DNA from: Caproiciproducens galactitolivorans
GTDB taxonomy: Bacteria > Bacillota > Clostridia > Oscillospirales > Acutalibacteraceae
NCBI RefSeq assembly: GCF_026672255.1
Contig: NZ_JAPOHA010000005.1
Coordinates: 1 to 64,000, forward strand
DNA length: 64,000 bases
Direction of reading: 5' to 3'
Shown one piece after another: positions 25,878-36,343 of this stretch; positions within the stretch are counted from its first letter, which is position 1; each line of letters begins with the position of its first letter. The position numbers and the translations under genes were made by a program. The notes beneath the pieces are model-generated. The model had not been told where the DNA came from and did no database searches. It saw nothing but the letters and a program-made list of their open reading frames with translations.

Positions 25878-28800
25878 TTTTTGCCAAAGAACGTGTCCAG
25901 GTGATTTGCAATGAACTGAAAAAATCAGCGGTTGTACAGAAACAGGAAATCTCCCTTTGGAAAATGAAAGAAGGGCTTTTCTTCCGCCCGAACGAAGCGG
26001 AACTCGACCCAAAGCCATGGGAGGACTTTGACAGCCACACCATGCATTGGTACGGAAAAGACCGCCACTATTGGTTTCGTACACAATGGACGGTACCCGA
26101 AAGCTTTCATCATAAACCGCTTTGGCTGAATATCTGTACCCAAATTGATGAGTGGGACGACGCAAAAAATCCGCAGTTTTTACTGTTCCTGAATGGAGAG
26201 GTCGTGCAGGGCATCGATATGAACCACCGGGAAGTGCTGATTACGGAAAATGCAAAAGCCGGTGACGTTTATCAAATGGATATGCAGGCGTATTCGGGAA
26301 CTCTGCACACGGAGTTTCAGCTTTTGGGAAAGATGACGGAAATCAATCCGCAAATCCAGGGGCTTTATTATGATTTACAGGTGCCGGTTTGGGCGCTTGA
26401 GCGGATGGATAAGGACAGCAAAACCCGCCTCGATCTGGAAACGGTGCTCAATAAAACGATTAATATGTTGGATTTGCGCGATGTGTATTCCAAGGCGTTT
26501 TATACATCCGTCGATAAAGCGAGAGCATATATCGCCAAAGCGCTTTATCAGGATATGGCAGGTTACGAAGACGTGATCGCAACTTGCATCGGGCATACGC
26601 ATATTGACGTTGCCTGGTGGTGGACGGTCGCCCAGACCCGCGAAAAGGTGGTGCGCAGCTTTTCCACGGTGCTCAAATTAATGGATGAATATCCGGATTA
26701 CAAGTTTATGTCCAGCCAGCCTCAGCTTTATCAGTTCTTGAAGGAACGTTACCCCGAACTGTATGAAAAGGTTAAGGAAAGGGTAAAGGAAGGACGCTGG
26801 GAACCGGAAGGCGGTATGTGGCTGGAAGCGGACTGCAATCTGACCTCCGGCGAATCGCTTGTGCGCCAGTTTTTATACGGCAAGCGCTTTTTTAAAGAAG
26901 AATTCGGCGTGGACAGCCGCGAATTGTGGCTGCCGGATGTTTTCGGGTATTCCGCCGCACTGCCCCAGATTATGAAAAGAAGCGGTATAGAATATTTCAT
27001 GACGACGAAGCTTTCCTGGAACCAGTTCAACAAAATCCCTTATGATACGTTTAAATGGCGCGGAATTGACGGCAGCGAGATTCTGACCCATTTTGTTACA
27101 ACGCTGGGCGAAGAGCAGGACCCGAAAAAAGATTTCTTTACGACCTACAACGGCAACCTGCACCCGGGCTCCATTATGGGGGGCTGGGAACGCTATCAGA
27201 ACAAAGAAATCAATAATGATATTTTGATTTCGTATGGTTATGGCGACGGCGGCGGCGGCCCGGCCCGCCAGATGCTCGAGGTTTCGAAGCGGATGGAGAA
27301 GGGCGTAAAGGGCATCCCGAAGGTTCGGCAGGCGTTTTCCGGAAAATACTTTGACGAGCTGTCGGAGAGAGTAAAAGACAACCCGCGCCTGCCGACATGG
27401 GTCGGCGAACTTTATTTCGAATACCATCGCGGCACGTATACCTCCATGGCGCGGAATAAACGCTCGAACCGCAGGAGTGAACAGATGCTTATGGATTTGG
27501 AACTGCTGTCCCTTTTGGCTTTATCAAAGGGAGTATCCTATCCGTCGACTGAACTGCAATCCATGTGGAAGACCGTACTGCTGAACCAGTTCCACGATAT
27601 CCTTCCCGGCTCATCGATTCATGAGGTCTACGAGGTAACGAAAAAGGAATACGAGGAGATTCGGCAGCTTGGGGAAGGCCTTATCTATGAAAGGCTGAAA
27701 GCACTTTCTCAGGGCGGCGATGGAATGACCGTGTTTAATACCTTGGGCTTCGAACACGGCGGAGTGGTGCATCTGAACGACAGCAATATCAAGTCGCTGA
27801 TTGGCGGGGACGGGGCGGCCTATCCGGTACAGAAGACCGGAAAGGGCGCGGTTGCCTTTGTAAAATCGGTTCCTTCAAAAGGGTATGCCGGTTTTGCAAT
27901 CGGCAAAGATGCCACCGAAACGGAAAGTCCGTTTCTTATTCAGCCGAATGGGATAGAAACGCCGTTTTACTGTATTAAAATCGATGAGAACGGGGCGTTT
28001 ACCTCTGTTTATGATAAAGAAAACGGGCGCGAGGTGCTTCAGCCGAACACGCGCGGCAATCTCATGCGCGTATACGAAGACAAGCCCATCTATTACGATA
28101 ATTGGGATATCGATATTTTCCACACGGAAAAATCATGGGATGTTGACGATGTGCTCCGTATGGAATGGGTGGAACGCGGCCCGGTAAGGGCGGCGCTGCT
28201 TGTGGAGCATCAATTTCAGCATTCTTTCTTCCGGCAGAAAATCTATTTCTATGCCGACAGCCGCCGGATTGATTTTGAAAACCGTATCGACTGGAAAGAG
28301 CATCAGCATTTGCTCAAAGTGCATTTCCCGGTGGAAATCCATTCGGATGAGGCAACGTTCGAGATACAATTCGGCAATGTAACACGGAAAACACACCATA
28401 ACACGAGCTGGGATGTTGCCCGGTTTGAAAGCTGCGGCCATCGATGGATTGATCTGGGTGAAGGCGGTTACGGCGTAAGCCTGCTGAACGACTGCAAATA
28501 CGGTCATTCCGTAAACGATGGCAATATGGCGTTAACGCTCATTAAATCCGGAATCGAGCCAAACCCGGTGGCCGATCAGGAAGAGCATTTCTTCACCTAC
28601 TCTTTGTACCCCCACGCGGGAAACTGGCGCGAAGCCGGAACCGCGCGGGAAGCGGCGGCTTTGAACCAGCCTTTCTACGCACAGGCCGGGGGGCAAAAAG
28701 GGGAAAATTATTCTCTGTTCTCGCTGAACGCGGAGCATGTCATGCTCGACACCGTAAAGCTGTCGGAAGACGGAAAATCCATGATTTTGCGCCTGTACGA

Positions 28801-28966
28801 GTATCAGAATCAGCGCGGAAAGGTGACCGTATCGTCCGATTACAGCATCCACCGTGTGGAAGAATGCAATTTGATGGAAAATACAGAGGCAGCGTTGGCA
28901 CATAGCGCAAACAGCTTTTCCTTTGAAATCAAACCGTACGAAATCAAAACGTTCCGAGTGAATTAA
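25874..28966 (+). CDS. GH38 alpha-mannosidase
   Basis: Cytosolic retaining, zinc-dependent alpha-mannosidase of 1030 residues. The catalytic domain begins at [13 protein letters not shown] (near residue 238; His and Asp are zinc ligands) and contains [17 protein letters not shown] and [16 protein letters not shown], whose Asp (near 354) is the predicted nucleophile. The fourth zinc ligand would be the His in [18 protein letters not shown]. The C-terminal beta-sandwich domains follow, ending with [14 protein letters not shown]. No signal peptide. Coupled to the GH130 gene by an ATGA overlap, so alpha- and beta-linked mannose would be removed from the same imported glycan. Confidence 0.95.
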   Translation: MIFAKERVQVICNELKKSAVVQKQEISLWKMKEGLFFRPNEAELDPKPWEDFDSHTMHWYGKDRHYWFRTQWTVPESFHHKPLWLNICTQIDEWDDAKNPQFLLFLNGEVVQGIDMNHREVLITENAKAGDVYQMDMQAYSGTLHTEFQLLGKMTEINPQIQGLYYDLQVPVWALERMDKDSKTRLDLETVLNKTINMLDLRDVYSKAFYTSVDKARAYIAKALYQDMAGYEDVIATCIGHTHIDVAWWWTVAQTREKVVRSFSTVLKLMDEYPDYKFMSSQPQLYQFLKERYPELYEKVKERVKEGRWEPEGGMWLEADCNLTSGESLVRQFLYGKRFFKEEFGVDSRELWLPDVFGYSAALPQIMKRSGIEYFMTTKLSWNQFNKIPYDTFKWRGIDGSEILTHFVTTLGEEQDPKKDFFTTYNGNLHPGSIMGGWERYQNKEINNDILISYGYGDGGGGPARQMLEVSKRMEKGVKGIPKVRQAFSGKYFDELSERVKDNPRLPTWVGELYFEYHRGTYTSMARNKRSNRRSEQMLMDLELLSLLALSKGVSYPSTELQSMWKTVLLNQFHDILPGSSIHEVYEVTKKEYEEIRQLGEGLIYERLKALSQGGDGMTVFNTLGFEHGGVVHLNDSNIKSLIGGDGAAYPVQKTGKGAVAFVKSVPSKGYAGFAIGKDATETESPFLIQPNGIETPFYCIKIDENGAFTSVYDKENGREVLQPNTRGNLMRVYEDKPIYYDNWDIDIFHTEKSWDVDDVLRMEWVERGPVRAALLVEHQFQHSFFRQKIYFYADSRRIDFENRIDWKEHQHLLKVHFPVEIHSDEATFEIQFGNVTRKTHHNTSWDVARFESCGHRWIDLGEGGYGVSLLNDCKYGHSVNDGNMALTLIKSGIEPNPVADQEEHFFTYSLYPHAGNWREAGTAREAAALNQPFYAQAGGQKGENYSLFSLNAEHVMLDTVKLSEDGKSMILRLYEYQNQRGKVTVSSDYSIHRVEECNLMENTEAALAHSANSFSFEIKPYEIKTFRVN

Positions 28967-29070
28967 TTTTCTCATCTTGGAATTAGGAAAAGAAATTCCG
29001 GTATCTATCAGGGCTTTGAAAAATCACAGCATTACCTTATGAGATTCAATATGCTATAGTAAAGGAATAG

Positions 29071-30888
29071 ATGGTATGCTCCAAAGGGGATGTAGATTTG
29101 GAAAAAACCCGATTATCGATTTTACGCCGCATGTTCAAAGTGAGTACGATTGTTCTTTGCTTTGTATTTTTATTGATTTATACCGCGGCCGTTATCTATG
29201 CCGGGCAGGTGATCGTCAGCCGCGCGGAAAGACAGCAAAATGCGCTGCTTAACTCCGTCACCAGTTATCTTTCCGCCACACAGAGTAATTTCGAATCCTC
29301 GATCGACATGGTGTATGGCGATCTGTTTACGCTGAACGACATTTGCAACTATATGAATTTAGAGGAAACAGAATACAAGCAGAAGCGTTTCGACAGTATT
29401 ACAAACCAGTCGTCCAGTAATTACAGGGGCAAAGAGCAGTTCATCAGCCAGAATTTCGCAAATAACAGTCAGCTTGTCTACATTGTTTTTTATGGATTCG
29501 AGGGAGAGCGCATCGCGGTCTATGACAGGGACGCGGCCTCTTCCGGGAATCCGAAACTTTATAAAGCAAAGCGGAAAGAGAATAATTTTTACAAGGAATA
29601 CGAACAGCTTGCGGAAAAGGTAGGGGAGTATATCCATTTACAGGGGAAGCCGTACGGCAGTTATTCCCGTTTGCTCAATAATATGCTGGTTAAAAATTCA
29701 ACCAAAACCGGAGTCATGTTCGTTTACGATTTGCAGGAATTTATCGCGGATGGGCTGATCAATGAGAAGGGACTTATCCACACGGCTGCGGTGAAACAAT
29801 CCGATACCTGCAAATTGTTTGAATATAACCGGAATACCGGAAAGGTGGATTTCCTGAATTTAACCGATCGGGAATACAAATCCCGTTATGCGAACGGAGA
29901 GAACCGGAAAACCAATCTGGTGCGGGGCGGCACGTATGTGACGGTATCGACCAGCGACCGCGATATCGCGCTTTGGATTGTAAAGGACGCGCTGATTATG
30001 CTGGGAGCCGGTTTTCTGGTTTTAATCAGCGCGGCGGAAACCTTAAAATATTTTATGTCAAAAAATCAAAGGCGTATGGACCGGCTGCTCGAAGGAATCA
30101 ACTGTGTAAAGCAGGGCGACCTTACCGTTCGAATCGACTGCGATTCGCAGAAGGACGACATTGGGCTGATCAGCGAGCAGTTCAATCAAATGTGCGAGCA
30201 ATTGCAGGCGTATATCAAACGCACCTACGAAGCGCAGCTCCGGAGTAAAAACGCGCAGCTTTTAGCGCTGGAGAATCAAATCAATCCGCATTTCCTTTAC
30301 AACACGCTGGAAATCATCCGCATGAAGGCCCTTACAAATAACGATACCGTCGTACAGAAAATGATCTATAACTTAGCGTCAATGTACCGGAATTTAGCGA
30401 AGGACGATACATTTATTACGATTGAAAGTGAGATCGAATACAGCCGGAACTTTATTGAACTGTTTCGAATGGCCTATGAAAACACGGAAATTGATTATTG
30501 TATCGATGCGGAACCGCAGCTTATGGACTGCTTAACCATAAAATTCCTCCTGGAGCCGTTAATTGAAAACTTTTTTATCCATGGAGTCAATCACGCCGCC
30601 GAAGAAAATACCCTTTTGATTCTGGTGGCGGAAGATGAAAATCAGAAAGATGAGGTGCTGATTCGGGTGGAAAGCCTGGGAATGCCGGTGTCCCGGGAGA
30701 AGGTGGATGACATCAATAAAATTCTTCATCAGGAAGAAGATTTTCAGTCGAGAAAATACATCGGAATACGGAATGTGAACCAGCGCATAAAGAACGTTTA
30801 CGGGGACCAATACGGTTTGACGTTGGAAAGAAATGAAGAGGATATGATGGTTTCTCTTGTCCGGATTCCAAAGAGAGGAGGGGTGTAA
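29071..30888 (+). CDS. Sensor histidine kinase, YesM type
   Basis: Membrane sensor of 605 residues for a carbohydrate-responsive two-component system. One N-terminal membrane helix (VSTIVLCFVFLLIYTAAVIYA) and a second near residue 310 (ALIMLGAGFLVLISAAE) enclose an extracytoplasmic sensor domain; a HAMP-like region follows. The His-kinase motif QINPHFLYNTLEIIRMKAL contains the phosphorylated His. The ATP-binding part reads LLEPLIENFFIHGV. Start: ATG 29071 has AAGGA close by, but TTG 29098 has AAAGGGGA at ideal spacing and is a real alternative. It is followed 2 bases later by its response regulator. Confidence 0.92.
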   Translation: MVCSKGDVDLEKTRLSILRRMFKVSTIVLCFVFLLIYTAAVIYAGQVIVSRAERQQNALLNSVTSYLSATQSNFESSIDMVYGDLFTLNDICNYMNLEETEYKQKRFDSITNQSSSNYRGKEQFISQNFANNSQLVYIVFYGFEGERIAVYDRDAASSGNPKLYKAKRKENNFYKEYEQLAEKVGEYIHLQGKPYGSYSRLLNNMLVKNSTKTGVMFVYDLQEFIADGLINEKGLIHTAAVKQSDTCKLFEYNRNTGKVDFLNLTDREYKSRYANGENRKTNLVRGGTYVTVSTSDRDIALWIVKDALIMLGAGFLVLISAAETLKYFMSKNQRRMDRLLEGINCVKQGDLTVRIDCDSQKDDIGLISEQFNQMCEQLQAYIKRTYEAQLRSKNAQLLALENQINPHFLYNTLEIIRMKALTNNDTVVQKMIYNLASMYRNLAKDDTFITIESEIEYSRNFIELFRMAYENTEIDYCIDAEPQLMDCLTIKFLLEPLIENFFIHGVNHAAEENTLLILVAEDENQKDEVLIRVESLGMPVSREKVDDINKILHQEEDFQSRKYIGIRNVNQRIKNVYGDQYGLTLERNEEDMMVSLVRIPKRGGV

Positions 30889-30890
30889 GG

Positions 30891-32423
30891 ATGGAATATT
30901 CCGTATTGGTCGTGGACGACGAAGCGGCAATCCTGAATGGGATTAAAAGTCTGATCGATTGGAAAAAATTGCAGATCACTTGTGTTGAGACGGCGCTGAG
31001 CGGCGAGGAGGCATTGAAAAAAATTGAAAGCCGTTCGTTCGAAATGATCCTGACGGATATTCGTATGGAAGGCATGAGCGGGCTGGAATTAATACGGAGA
31101 ATCAAGGCGGACGGCAATACGAAATCCCGCTTTATCGTTTTAAGCGCGTACGACGAGTTTTCCTATGCAAAGGAAGCCATGCAGCTAGGCATTGATAACT
31201 ATATCTTAAAACCGATCAGTAATACCGAATTAGCGGATACGTTACAAAACTCAATCAAGAAAATGGAGAATGACGCGGTGTTTTATAATCAGAGCACCAT
31301 GGATATGCTTCGCATCAATACGCTGTACCGGTGGTGCTGTGACAGTCTCGATGAATCCCAGTTTCAACTCAGAAAAGAGCTGTTTTCCATCACTCTTGAG
31401 AAACCGTATTATGCGGTTGGATTGGTACTGGACAAAGGCGGCGCTTCCCGACCGGTTGCGGATGATTTAAGGAGAATCGTTCCGGACACGGAACTCTATG
31501 AGACATTTGACGAGCGTTTATGCGTCATTTTTTCCGCGGATTCGCAAACTCAAATAAAAGAAAAAATCCGGGGCTTTGATTTTGAACTGAAAGAGCTGTT
31601 TGAAGACCATTATCGTTTTCTTGTCGGAAAAACCGTTTCCGGCTATAAACAGGTAAGCATGAGTTATTCAACGATTTCCGTAATGAAACCCTATCTGAAA
31701 TTCATGAAAGAGAAGCGGCTTATCGTATTTGATGATTTCGTCGGTGAAAACGCAGAGATTAAGCTGGGAAGGGAAGAATACAGCCCGCTCAGCAAAGCCG
31801 TTATTGCGATGGATAAAGAGCAGGCAAGAAAAGCAATCGATTGTCTGATGGATAAAATCCGAAATATGGATTTAAAGCCGGTCGAAGCCTATAATTACTG
31901 CCTTGGAATCATGCTCGTTTTCCGGGAAGTGTCGGAAGAATACCACCTCGATATCCGCGACCGTTATTTCGATATTTCCGGCATGCTCAAACAGGTGCAG
32001 ATGCAGGAAGATTTAGGGGAGTTTGAAAAGATGCTCCGGGAGGAAGCGGGAAATATCATCACCAGTATGGAACTTGTAAAAAACGCGTATCCTCCCATTA
32101 TTAAGCGCATGATCGAATATACCAATGAAAACTATGCGGAGGACCTTACTCTTCGTCTTTTGGCGGAGAAATTCAATGTAAACGCGAACTATCTGGGTTC
32201 TCTGTTCAACAGCAAGGTCGGGCAGCAGTATTCGGATTATCTGAATCGGTGCCGGTTGGTAAAGGCAAAAGCCATGCTCAGCCAAATGGATGTAAAAGTA
32301 AACAGTATCGCAAGAATGCTGGGCTATAAGAATCCGAGTTATTTTTATATCCGCTTTAAAAAGTTTTACGGGATGTCCCCCAATGAGTTCCGCAACTTAA
32401 TTGCAAGGGGCGGCCTTACATAA
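30891..32423 (+). CDS. Response regulator, YesN type (REC + AraC HTH)
   Basis: Transcriptional activator of 510 residues paired with the YesM-type kinase just upstream. The receiver domain (residues 1-120) has the acidic pair VVDDEAA, the phospho-acceptor Asp in LTDIRMEGMSG and Lys in YILKPISNTEL. A long middle domain of unknown function follows. The C-terminal double helix-turn-helix spans the last 105 residues (LRLLAEKFNVNANYLGSLF, IARMLGYKNPSYFYIRFKK, GMSPNEFR). The obvious target is the transporter/mannosidase operon upstream and perhaps the binding-protein gene that faces it. Confidence 0.93.
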   Translation: MEYSVLVVDDEAAILNGIKSLIDWKKLQITCVETALSGEEALKKIESRSFEMILTDIRMEGMSGLELIRRIKADGNTKSRFIVLSAYDEFSYAKEAMQLGIDNYILKPISNTELADTLQNSIKKMENDAVFYNQSTMDMLRINTLYRWCCDSLDESQFQLRKELFSITLEKPYYAVGLVLDKGGASRPVADDLRRIVPDTELYETFDERLCVIFSADSQTQIKEKIRGFDFELKELFEDHYRFLVGKTVSGYKQVSMSYSTISVMKPYLKFMKEKRLIVFDDFVGENAEIKLGREEYSPLSKAVIAMDKEQARKAIDCLMDKIRNMDLKPVEAYNYCLGIMLVFREVSEEYHLDIRDRYFDISGMLKQVQMQEDLGEFEKMLREEAGNIITSMELVKNAYPPIIKRMIEYTNENYAEDLTLRLLAEKFNVNANYLGSLFNSKVGQQYSDYLNRCRLVKAKAMLSQMDVKVNSIARMLGYKNPSYFYIRFKKFYGMSPNEFRNLIARGGLT

Positions 32424-32426
32424 AAT

Positions 32427-32458
32427 AACCGCCGTCTGTGCAGGGCAGACAGCGGTTT
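32427..32458. terminator. Bidirectional terminator between response regulator and binding-protein gene
   Basis: AACCGCCGTCTG pairs with CAGACAGCGGTT with one mismatch. It lies between two convergent genes, 4 bases after one stop and 6 before the other, and has AT-rich flanks on both sides. Confidence 0.75.
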
Positions 32459-32463
32459 CATGG

Positions 32464-33924
32464 TTATTTCGTTTCTTTAGCCGTTCCGGCTTTCCATTGA
32501 TCAACCTGTTTCTGGGCTTCCGCAAGAATATCGTCCAGCCCTTTCGCTTTCAGCGAGGCAATCATCTGGTTATACACTTCTTTTCGCGAACGCGCCCCCG
32601 ACAGTACATCCGGTTTATAAGAAGCAAATTCGCTTTTCACCATTGCTACCTGGCTTTCAACGGGCCTTGAGTCAAAGGAAAAACCCAAAATGGGGGAGAA
32701 TTTCGAGCTGTCGTTTTGCCGTTTCAGCGCCGTCCAAAGATTTCTTGGCGCGGGGTCGACGGTATACAGGTTAAAATAGGTACCCTGTGAAAAAGTCATG
32801 GGATTCCAGCGGTAATTGAGCATTCGGACAGAGGTTTTGCTTGTTTGCTCATAGTTTTCGCCTTCAATGCCGTAAGCAAGAAGATTCCGCAGATACACGT
32901 CGGAATCAATGAGGTCCAGAACCTGAATGCATTTTTCCGGATGCCGGGACAGTACGGATACCGCGTTGATTGCGCTGGTAACGGAACCCGTCGTGAAATA
33001 GGAATCATAGCGGGGTACGCCGACCGCCGGATAGTGATCGGACCAGCAGGTAACGTCCGCATAAGGATAGCCGTGCGCGCCGTAGCAAAATACAATATCC
33101 GGGCGTTTTTGCAGCGTCGTACAATCTGGATTGATATAGCCCATCTGATAATAGCGATGCAAAGTATCCCATTTCTTCTGAATAATGTCCGTTTCAAAGG
33201 GGTTGACTACGGTTGCTTTCCCGTCGGTTAACTGTACGCCGATGGGCAGATCGTTTCCCAGCAGCATATCAAATTCATCGAAAAAGCCGTGGTACCCTTC
33301 ATCCGCCAGGAATTCCAGCGGATAAGATTTGGGATGGGCCTTCTTATAAGCTGCCAGCGCGGGTTCCAGCTTTTCCAACGTATTAAAATCCTGCGCTTTT
33401 AAGCCGAGTTTATCCAGCTCATTTTTATTAAATACGAAATACGGCGCAAAAACGGAATCTTTATAGACGGGAACGCCGTAAATATGGCTGTCAATCGTTA
33501 CGGTACGCCAAAGCTGGTCCGGAATCGTGCCGGTCAGGCTCCGCCCGTATTCCGGAAGAAGGTCTTTCAGATCGCGGTAAGCGCCGGCATTGGAGTTGGT
33601 AATGAACGGGTTTGCCCATGAACTGGTAAAGGCCATGTCGTAATATTCGCCGGACTGGATGATGCGGCTGAGTTTTGAGGTATAACCGTTAATATCGCAG
33701 TAGCGAAGGTCAAGGTGAACATTGATTTTTTCTTCTAAGTATTCATTGATTTTTGCGGAGACTTTGTTAAAATCGGCAGGCTGGGGGCCGATCTGCCACC
33801 AAATGAGGGTAACCGGCGGGTCTGCTTTCACAGCCGTTTGATTTTCACAGCCGAATGTGGCCGGAATTAAGAATAAAAGCAGAACAAAGAAACAGCCTAT
33901 CGATTTGATTCGTTTAAAATTCAT
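32464..33924 (-). CDS. Sugar-binding lipoprotein, second LplA-like paralogue
   Basis: Extracellular solute-binding protein of 486 residues. The start is ATG 33924 (MNFKRIKSIG) with AGGAGA 6 bases upstream; an in-frame ATG at 33942 overlaps that site. The signal peptide ends in a lipobox-like ATFGC near residue 25. LIWWQIGPQPADFNKVS and the C-terminal DDILAEAQKQVDQW parallel the protein at 23286-24761. No permease genes accompany it, so it may serve the same permeases with a different ligand, or act in sensing with the YesM kinase; both are inference. Confidence 0.88.
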   Translation of the reverse strand: MNFKRIKSIGCFFVLLLFLIPATFGCENQTAVKADPPVTLIWWQIGPQPADFNKVSAKINEYLEEKINVHLDLRYCDINGYTSKLSRIIQSGEYYDMAFTSSWANPFITNSNAGAYRDLKDLLPEYGRSLTGTIPDQLWRTVTIDSHIYGVPVYKDSVFAPYFVFNKNELDKLGLKAQDFNTLEKLEPALAAYKKAHPKSYPLEFLADEGYHGFFDEFDMLLGNDLPIGVQLTDGKATVVNPFETDIIQKKWDTLHRYYQMGYINPDCTTLQKRPDIVFCYGAHGYPYADVTCWSDHYPAVGVPRYDSYFTTGSVTSAINAVSVLSRHPEKCIQVLDLIDSDVYLRNLLAYGIEGENYEQTSKTSVRMLNYRWNPMTFSQGTYFNLYTVDPAPRNLWTALKRQNDSSKFSPILGFSFDSRPVESQVAMVKSEFASYKPDVLSGARSRKEVYNQMIASLKAKGLDDILAEAQKQVDQWKAGTAKETK

Positions 33925-34264
33925 GATCGTTCTCCTATACATAAAAATACGATCCGAACAAAATGAATAAAAACGTAAAATTATAACACATATTTGTATA
34001 GTTTATCACAATTCCATAATGCGGAAATTGAATATTCGAAATATAAGGTTCTTATTTTGAATTTTGGGATAGGGATGCCGATGGAAACGGAGCGGAACTT
34101 GCAATAAAGTCGGAGTAGGCAATGCGGCGTTTTAATTGGCTTTGGAAAAGAGATCAATTTGTGTTAATATATAATTAAAAATTTACAGGAAAACTTTGCG
34201 CTCACGGTGATGCGGCGGGAGAGCAAACAAAACACGAAATTATCATAAGGAGGCCCCGTTTCCA
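33925..34264. other. Divergent intergenic region with two candidate promoters
   Basis: On the minus strand TATAAT at 33985-33980 has an extended TGT in front and would serve the binding-protein gene. On the plus strand TATAAT at 34170-34175 lies 90 bases before the fusion gene. Both lack good -35 elements, as expected for activated promoters. Confidence 0.45.
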
Positions 34265-36145
34265 ATGGAAGCAGTAAAATTAATACCGGCCGGTAAGGAC
34301 TACCTTTGGGGAGGAGACAGGCTGAAAAAAGAATTCGGAAAGCAAAGTGAAAAGGACAGGATCGCGGAAACGTGGGAACTGTCCTGCCATCCGGACGGCC
34401 CCAGTACCATTGCACAGGGAAAAGATCGGGGGAAAACGCTGGCTCGATACATTGAAGAACAGGGGAAAGGCCTGCTCGGAAAAAACTGTGAAGAGTTCGG
34501 GGAATTTCCCATCTTAATCAAATTAATCGATGCGAAACAAGACCTTTCGGTACAGGTGCATCCGGACAACGCCTATGCCGCGCAGGCGGAGCACCAGCAG
34601 GGGAAAACGGAAATGTGGTATGTGGTGGACTGTGAACCGGGGGCGGCGCTGTACTACGGCCTGACCCGCGAGCTTACGAAACAGGAATTTCAGAAGCACA
34701 TTGAGGACGGAACCCTGCTTCAGGTTCTTAACCGGGTGGAGGTGCATCCTGGCAACGTTTTTTTCATTGAGGCGGGAACGGTCCATGCGATCGGCGCAGG
34801 AATTTTGATTGCGGAAATTCAGCAGAATTCCAATGTTACCTACCGTGTTTACGATTATAACCGCACGGATGCGCAGGGCAATAAGCGCCCGCTGCATATC
34901 CAAAAGGCGCTCGATGTGGCTTCCCTCAAACCTGCCCCGGTACGGAAATGGGAAAACCATCTGGCAAGCTGCCGGTATTTTACGGTGGATAAAATCGAAA
35001 CCGATACGGCTGTCCCGATTCATTCGGATGAAAATAGCTTTCACCATCTTTTGTGTCTCGATGGGAACGGAAAAATCGAATGGAGGTACGGCAGGCTGGA
35101 ATTCAAAAAAGGAGACAGTCTCTTTTTGCCTGCCGGTTTGGGAGACTGCACGGTAAGCGGTAACTTTCAAGCCTTACACACATGGGTTCCCGCCCCTCCC
35201 GCCTACCGGATCGGCATTGATCTCGGCGGAACCAATATCGCGGTCGGAATCGTGGATGAAAACCTTCGTATCATAGCGAAGCATTCCGTACCGACGCAGG
35301 CGAAGCGTCCTTATCCGCAGATTATTGAAGATATGGCAAAAGCGGTTTTCAGCGCATTGCAAAAAGCCGGAATCTCGCTGGAACAGTGCGCGTCCGTCGG
35401 AATCGGAAGCCCGGGTATCTGTGACTCGGAAACCGGAACGGTGATTTATTCCAATAATATTCAATGGGAAAACGTCCCTTTGGTTGCCGAATTGCGGAAG
35501 TGGATTCCCCTTCCCTGCCGTCTCAGCAATGACGCGAACTGCGCGGCGCTGGGAGAGGTGGCGGCGGGCGCCGCGAAGGGGTATCAAAATGCCGTGCTCC
35601 TGACCCTTGGAACCGGAGTCGGCGGCGGCGTAATCCTGGACGGAAAGATTTTTGCGGGCTGTCATTCCGCCGGCGCGGAGCTGGGACACACCGTCTTAAT
35701 AAAAGACGGCGAACGCTGTACTTGCGGACGCCATGGCTGTCTTGAGGCGTATGCGTCCGCAAGCGCACTCATCCGGCAGACGAAGCGTGCCGCGGAAAAT
35801 CACCCGGAATCCGTGATCTGGAAGCTTTGCGGCGGAAACCTTGAGCAGATTTCCGGTCGGACTCCTTTTGAAGCGGAGAAGCAGGGGGACGAAACAGGGA
35901 AACAGGTTGTGGAAGATTATATTTCCTATCTCAGCGAAGGCGTAGTCAATTTTGTGAATATCTTTCGTCCGGAATGCGTTATCCTTGGCGGCGGAATCTG
36001 CAATGAGGGTGCCCGGCTGCTGGACCCGATCAACGATCATGTAAGCCGTCTTTGTTTTGGCAGCGATAAGGTTGAACCGCCGAAAGTCATCCGGGCGGCG
36101 CTTGGAAACGACGCCGGAATCATAGGAGCCGCGGTATTAAAATAA
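34265..36145 (+). CDS. Fused mannose-6-phosphate isomerase and ROK sugar kinase
   Basis: One open frame of 626 residues holds two enzymes. Residues 1-312 are a class I phosphomannose isomerase: PAGKDYLWGG at the start, zinc/active-site motifs LSVQVHPDN, GKTEMWYVVD, IEAGTVHAIGAG. Residues 315-626 are a ROK kinase: ATP-binding RIGIDLGGTNIAVGI, LSNDANCAALGE, GTGVGGGVILDGK, AGAELGH and the zinc motif CTCGRHGCLE. The linker is only a few residues (PAPPA). Together they would phosphorylate mannose (or a related hexose) and isomerise mannose-6-phosphate to fructose-6-phosphate. Both halves look full-length with active-site motifs intact. Kinase specificity is inferred from the fusion and the mannosidases nearby. 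Confidence 0.9.
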   Translation: MEAVKLIPAGKDYLWGGDRLKKEFGKQSEKDRIAETWELSCHPDGPSTIAQGKDRGKTLARYIEEQGKGLLGKNCEEFGEFPILIKLIDAKQDLSVQVHPDNAYAAQAEHQQGKTEMWYVVDCEPGAALYYGLTRELTKQEFQKHIEDGTLLQVLNRVEVHPGNVFFIEAGTVHAIGAGILIAEIQQNSNVTYRVYDYNRTDAQGNKRPLHIQKALDVASLKPAPVRKWENHLASCRYFTVDKIETDTAVPIHSDENSFHHLLCLDGNGKIEWRYGRLEFKKGDSLFLPAGLGDCTVSGNFQALHTWVPAPPAYRIGIDLGGTNIAVGIVDENLRIIAKHSVPTQAKRPYPQIIEDMAKAVFSALQKAGISLEQCASVGIGSPGICDSETGTVIYSNNIQWENVPLVAELRKWIPLPCRLSNDANCAALGEVAAGAAKGYQNAVLLTLGTGVGGGVILDGKIFAGCHSAGAELGHTVLIKDGERCTCGRHGCLEAYASASALIRQTKRAAENHPESVIWKLCGGNLEQISGRTPFEAEKQGDETGKQVVEDYISYLSEGVVNFVNIFRPECVILGGGICNEGARLLDPINDHVSRLCFGSDKVEPPKVIRAALGNDAGIIGAAVLK

Positions 36146-36267
36146 CCGCAGTACAGAATGTCCTTGCACCGCCGGAGTTTTGGCAGGATAACATCCTGTC
36201 ATTCGCCTGCGCCGCAGACAGGAATTTGAATCGTCCTGCGAATGAACGGTTTTTTAAATCTTTCAAT

Positions 36268-36306
36268 AAAAAGGAGCTTGGTGCGGATTGCATCAAGCTC
36301 CTTTTT
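36268..36306. terminator. Strong terminator after the fusion gene
   Basis: AAAAAGGAGCTTG pairs perfectly with CAAGCTCCTTTTT around a 13-base loop. A and T runs on the two sides let it work in both directions, between convergent genes. Confidence 0.85.
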
Positions 36307-36343
36307 GCGGAATGAGGTGAAGGCATATGATTTCGATTTGGCC

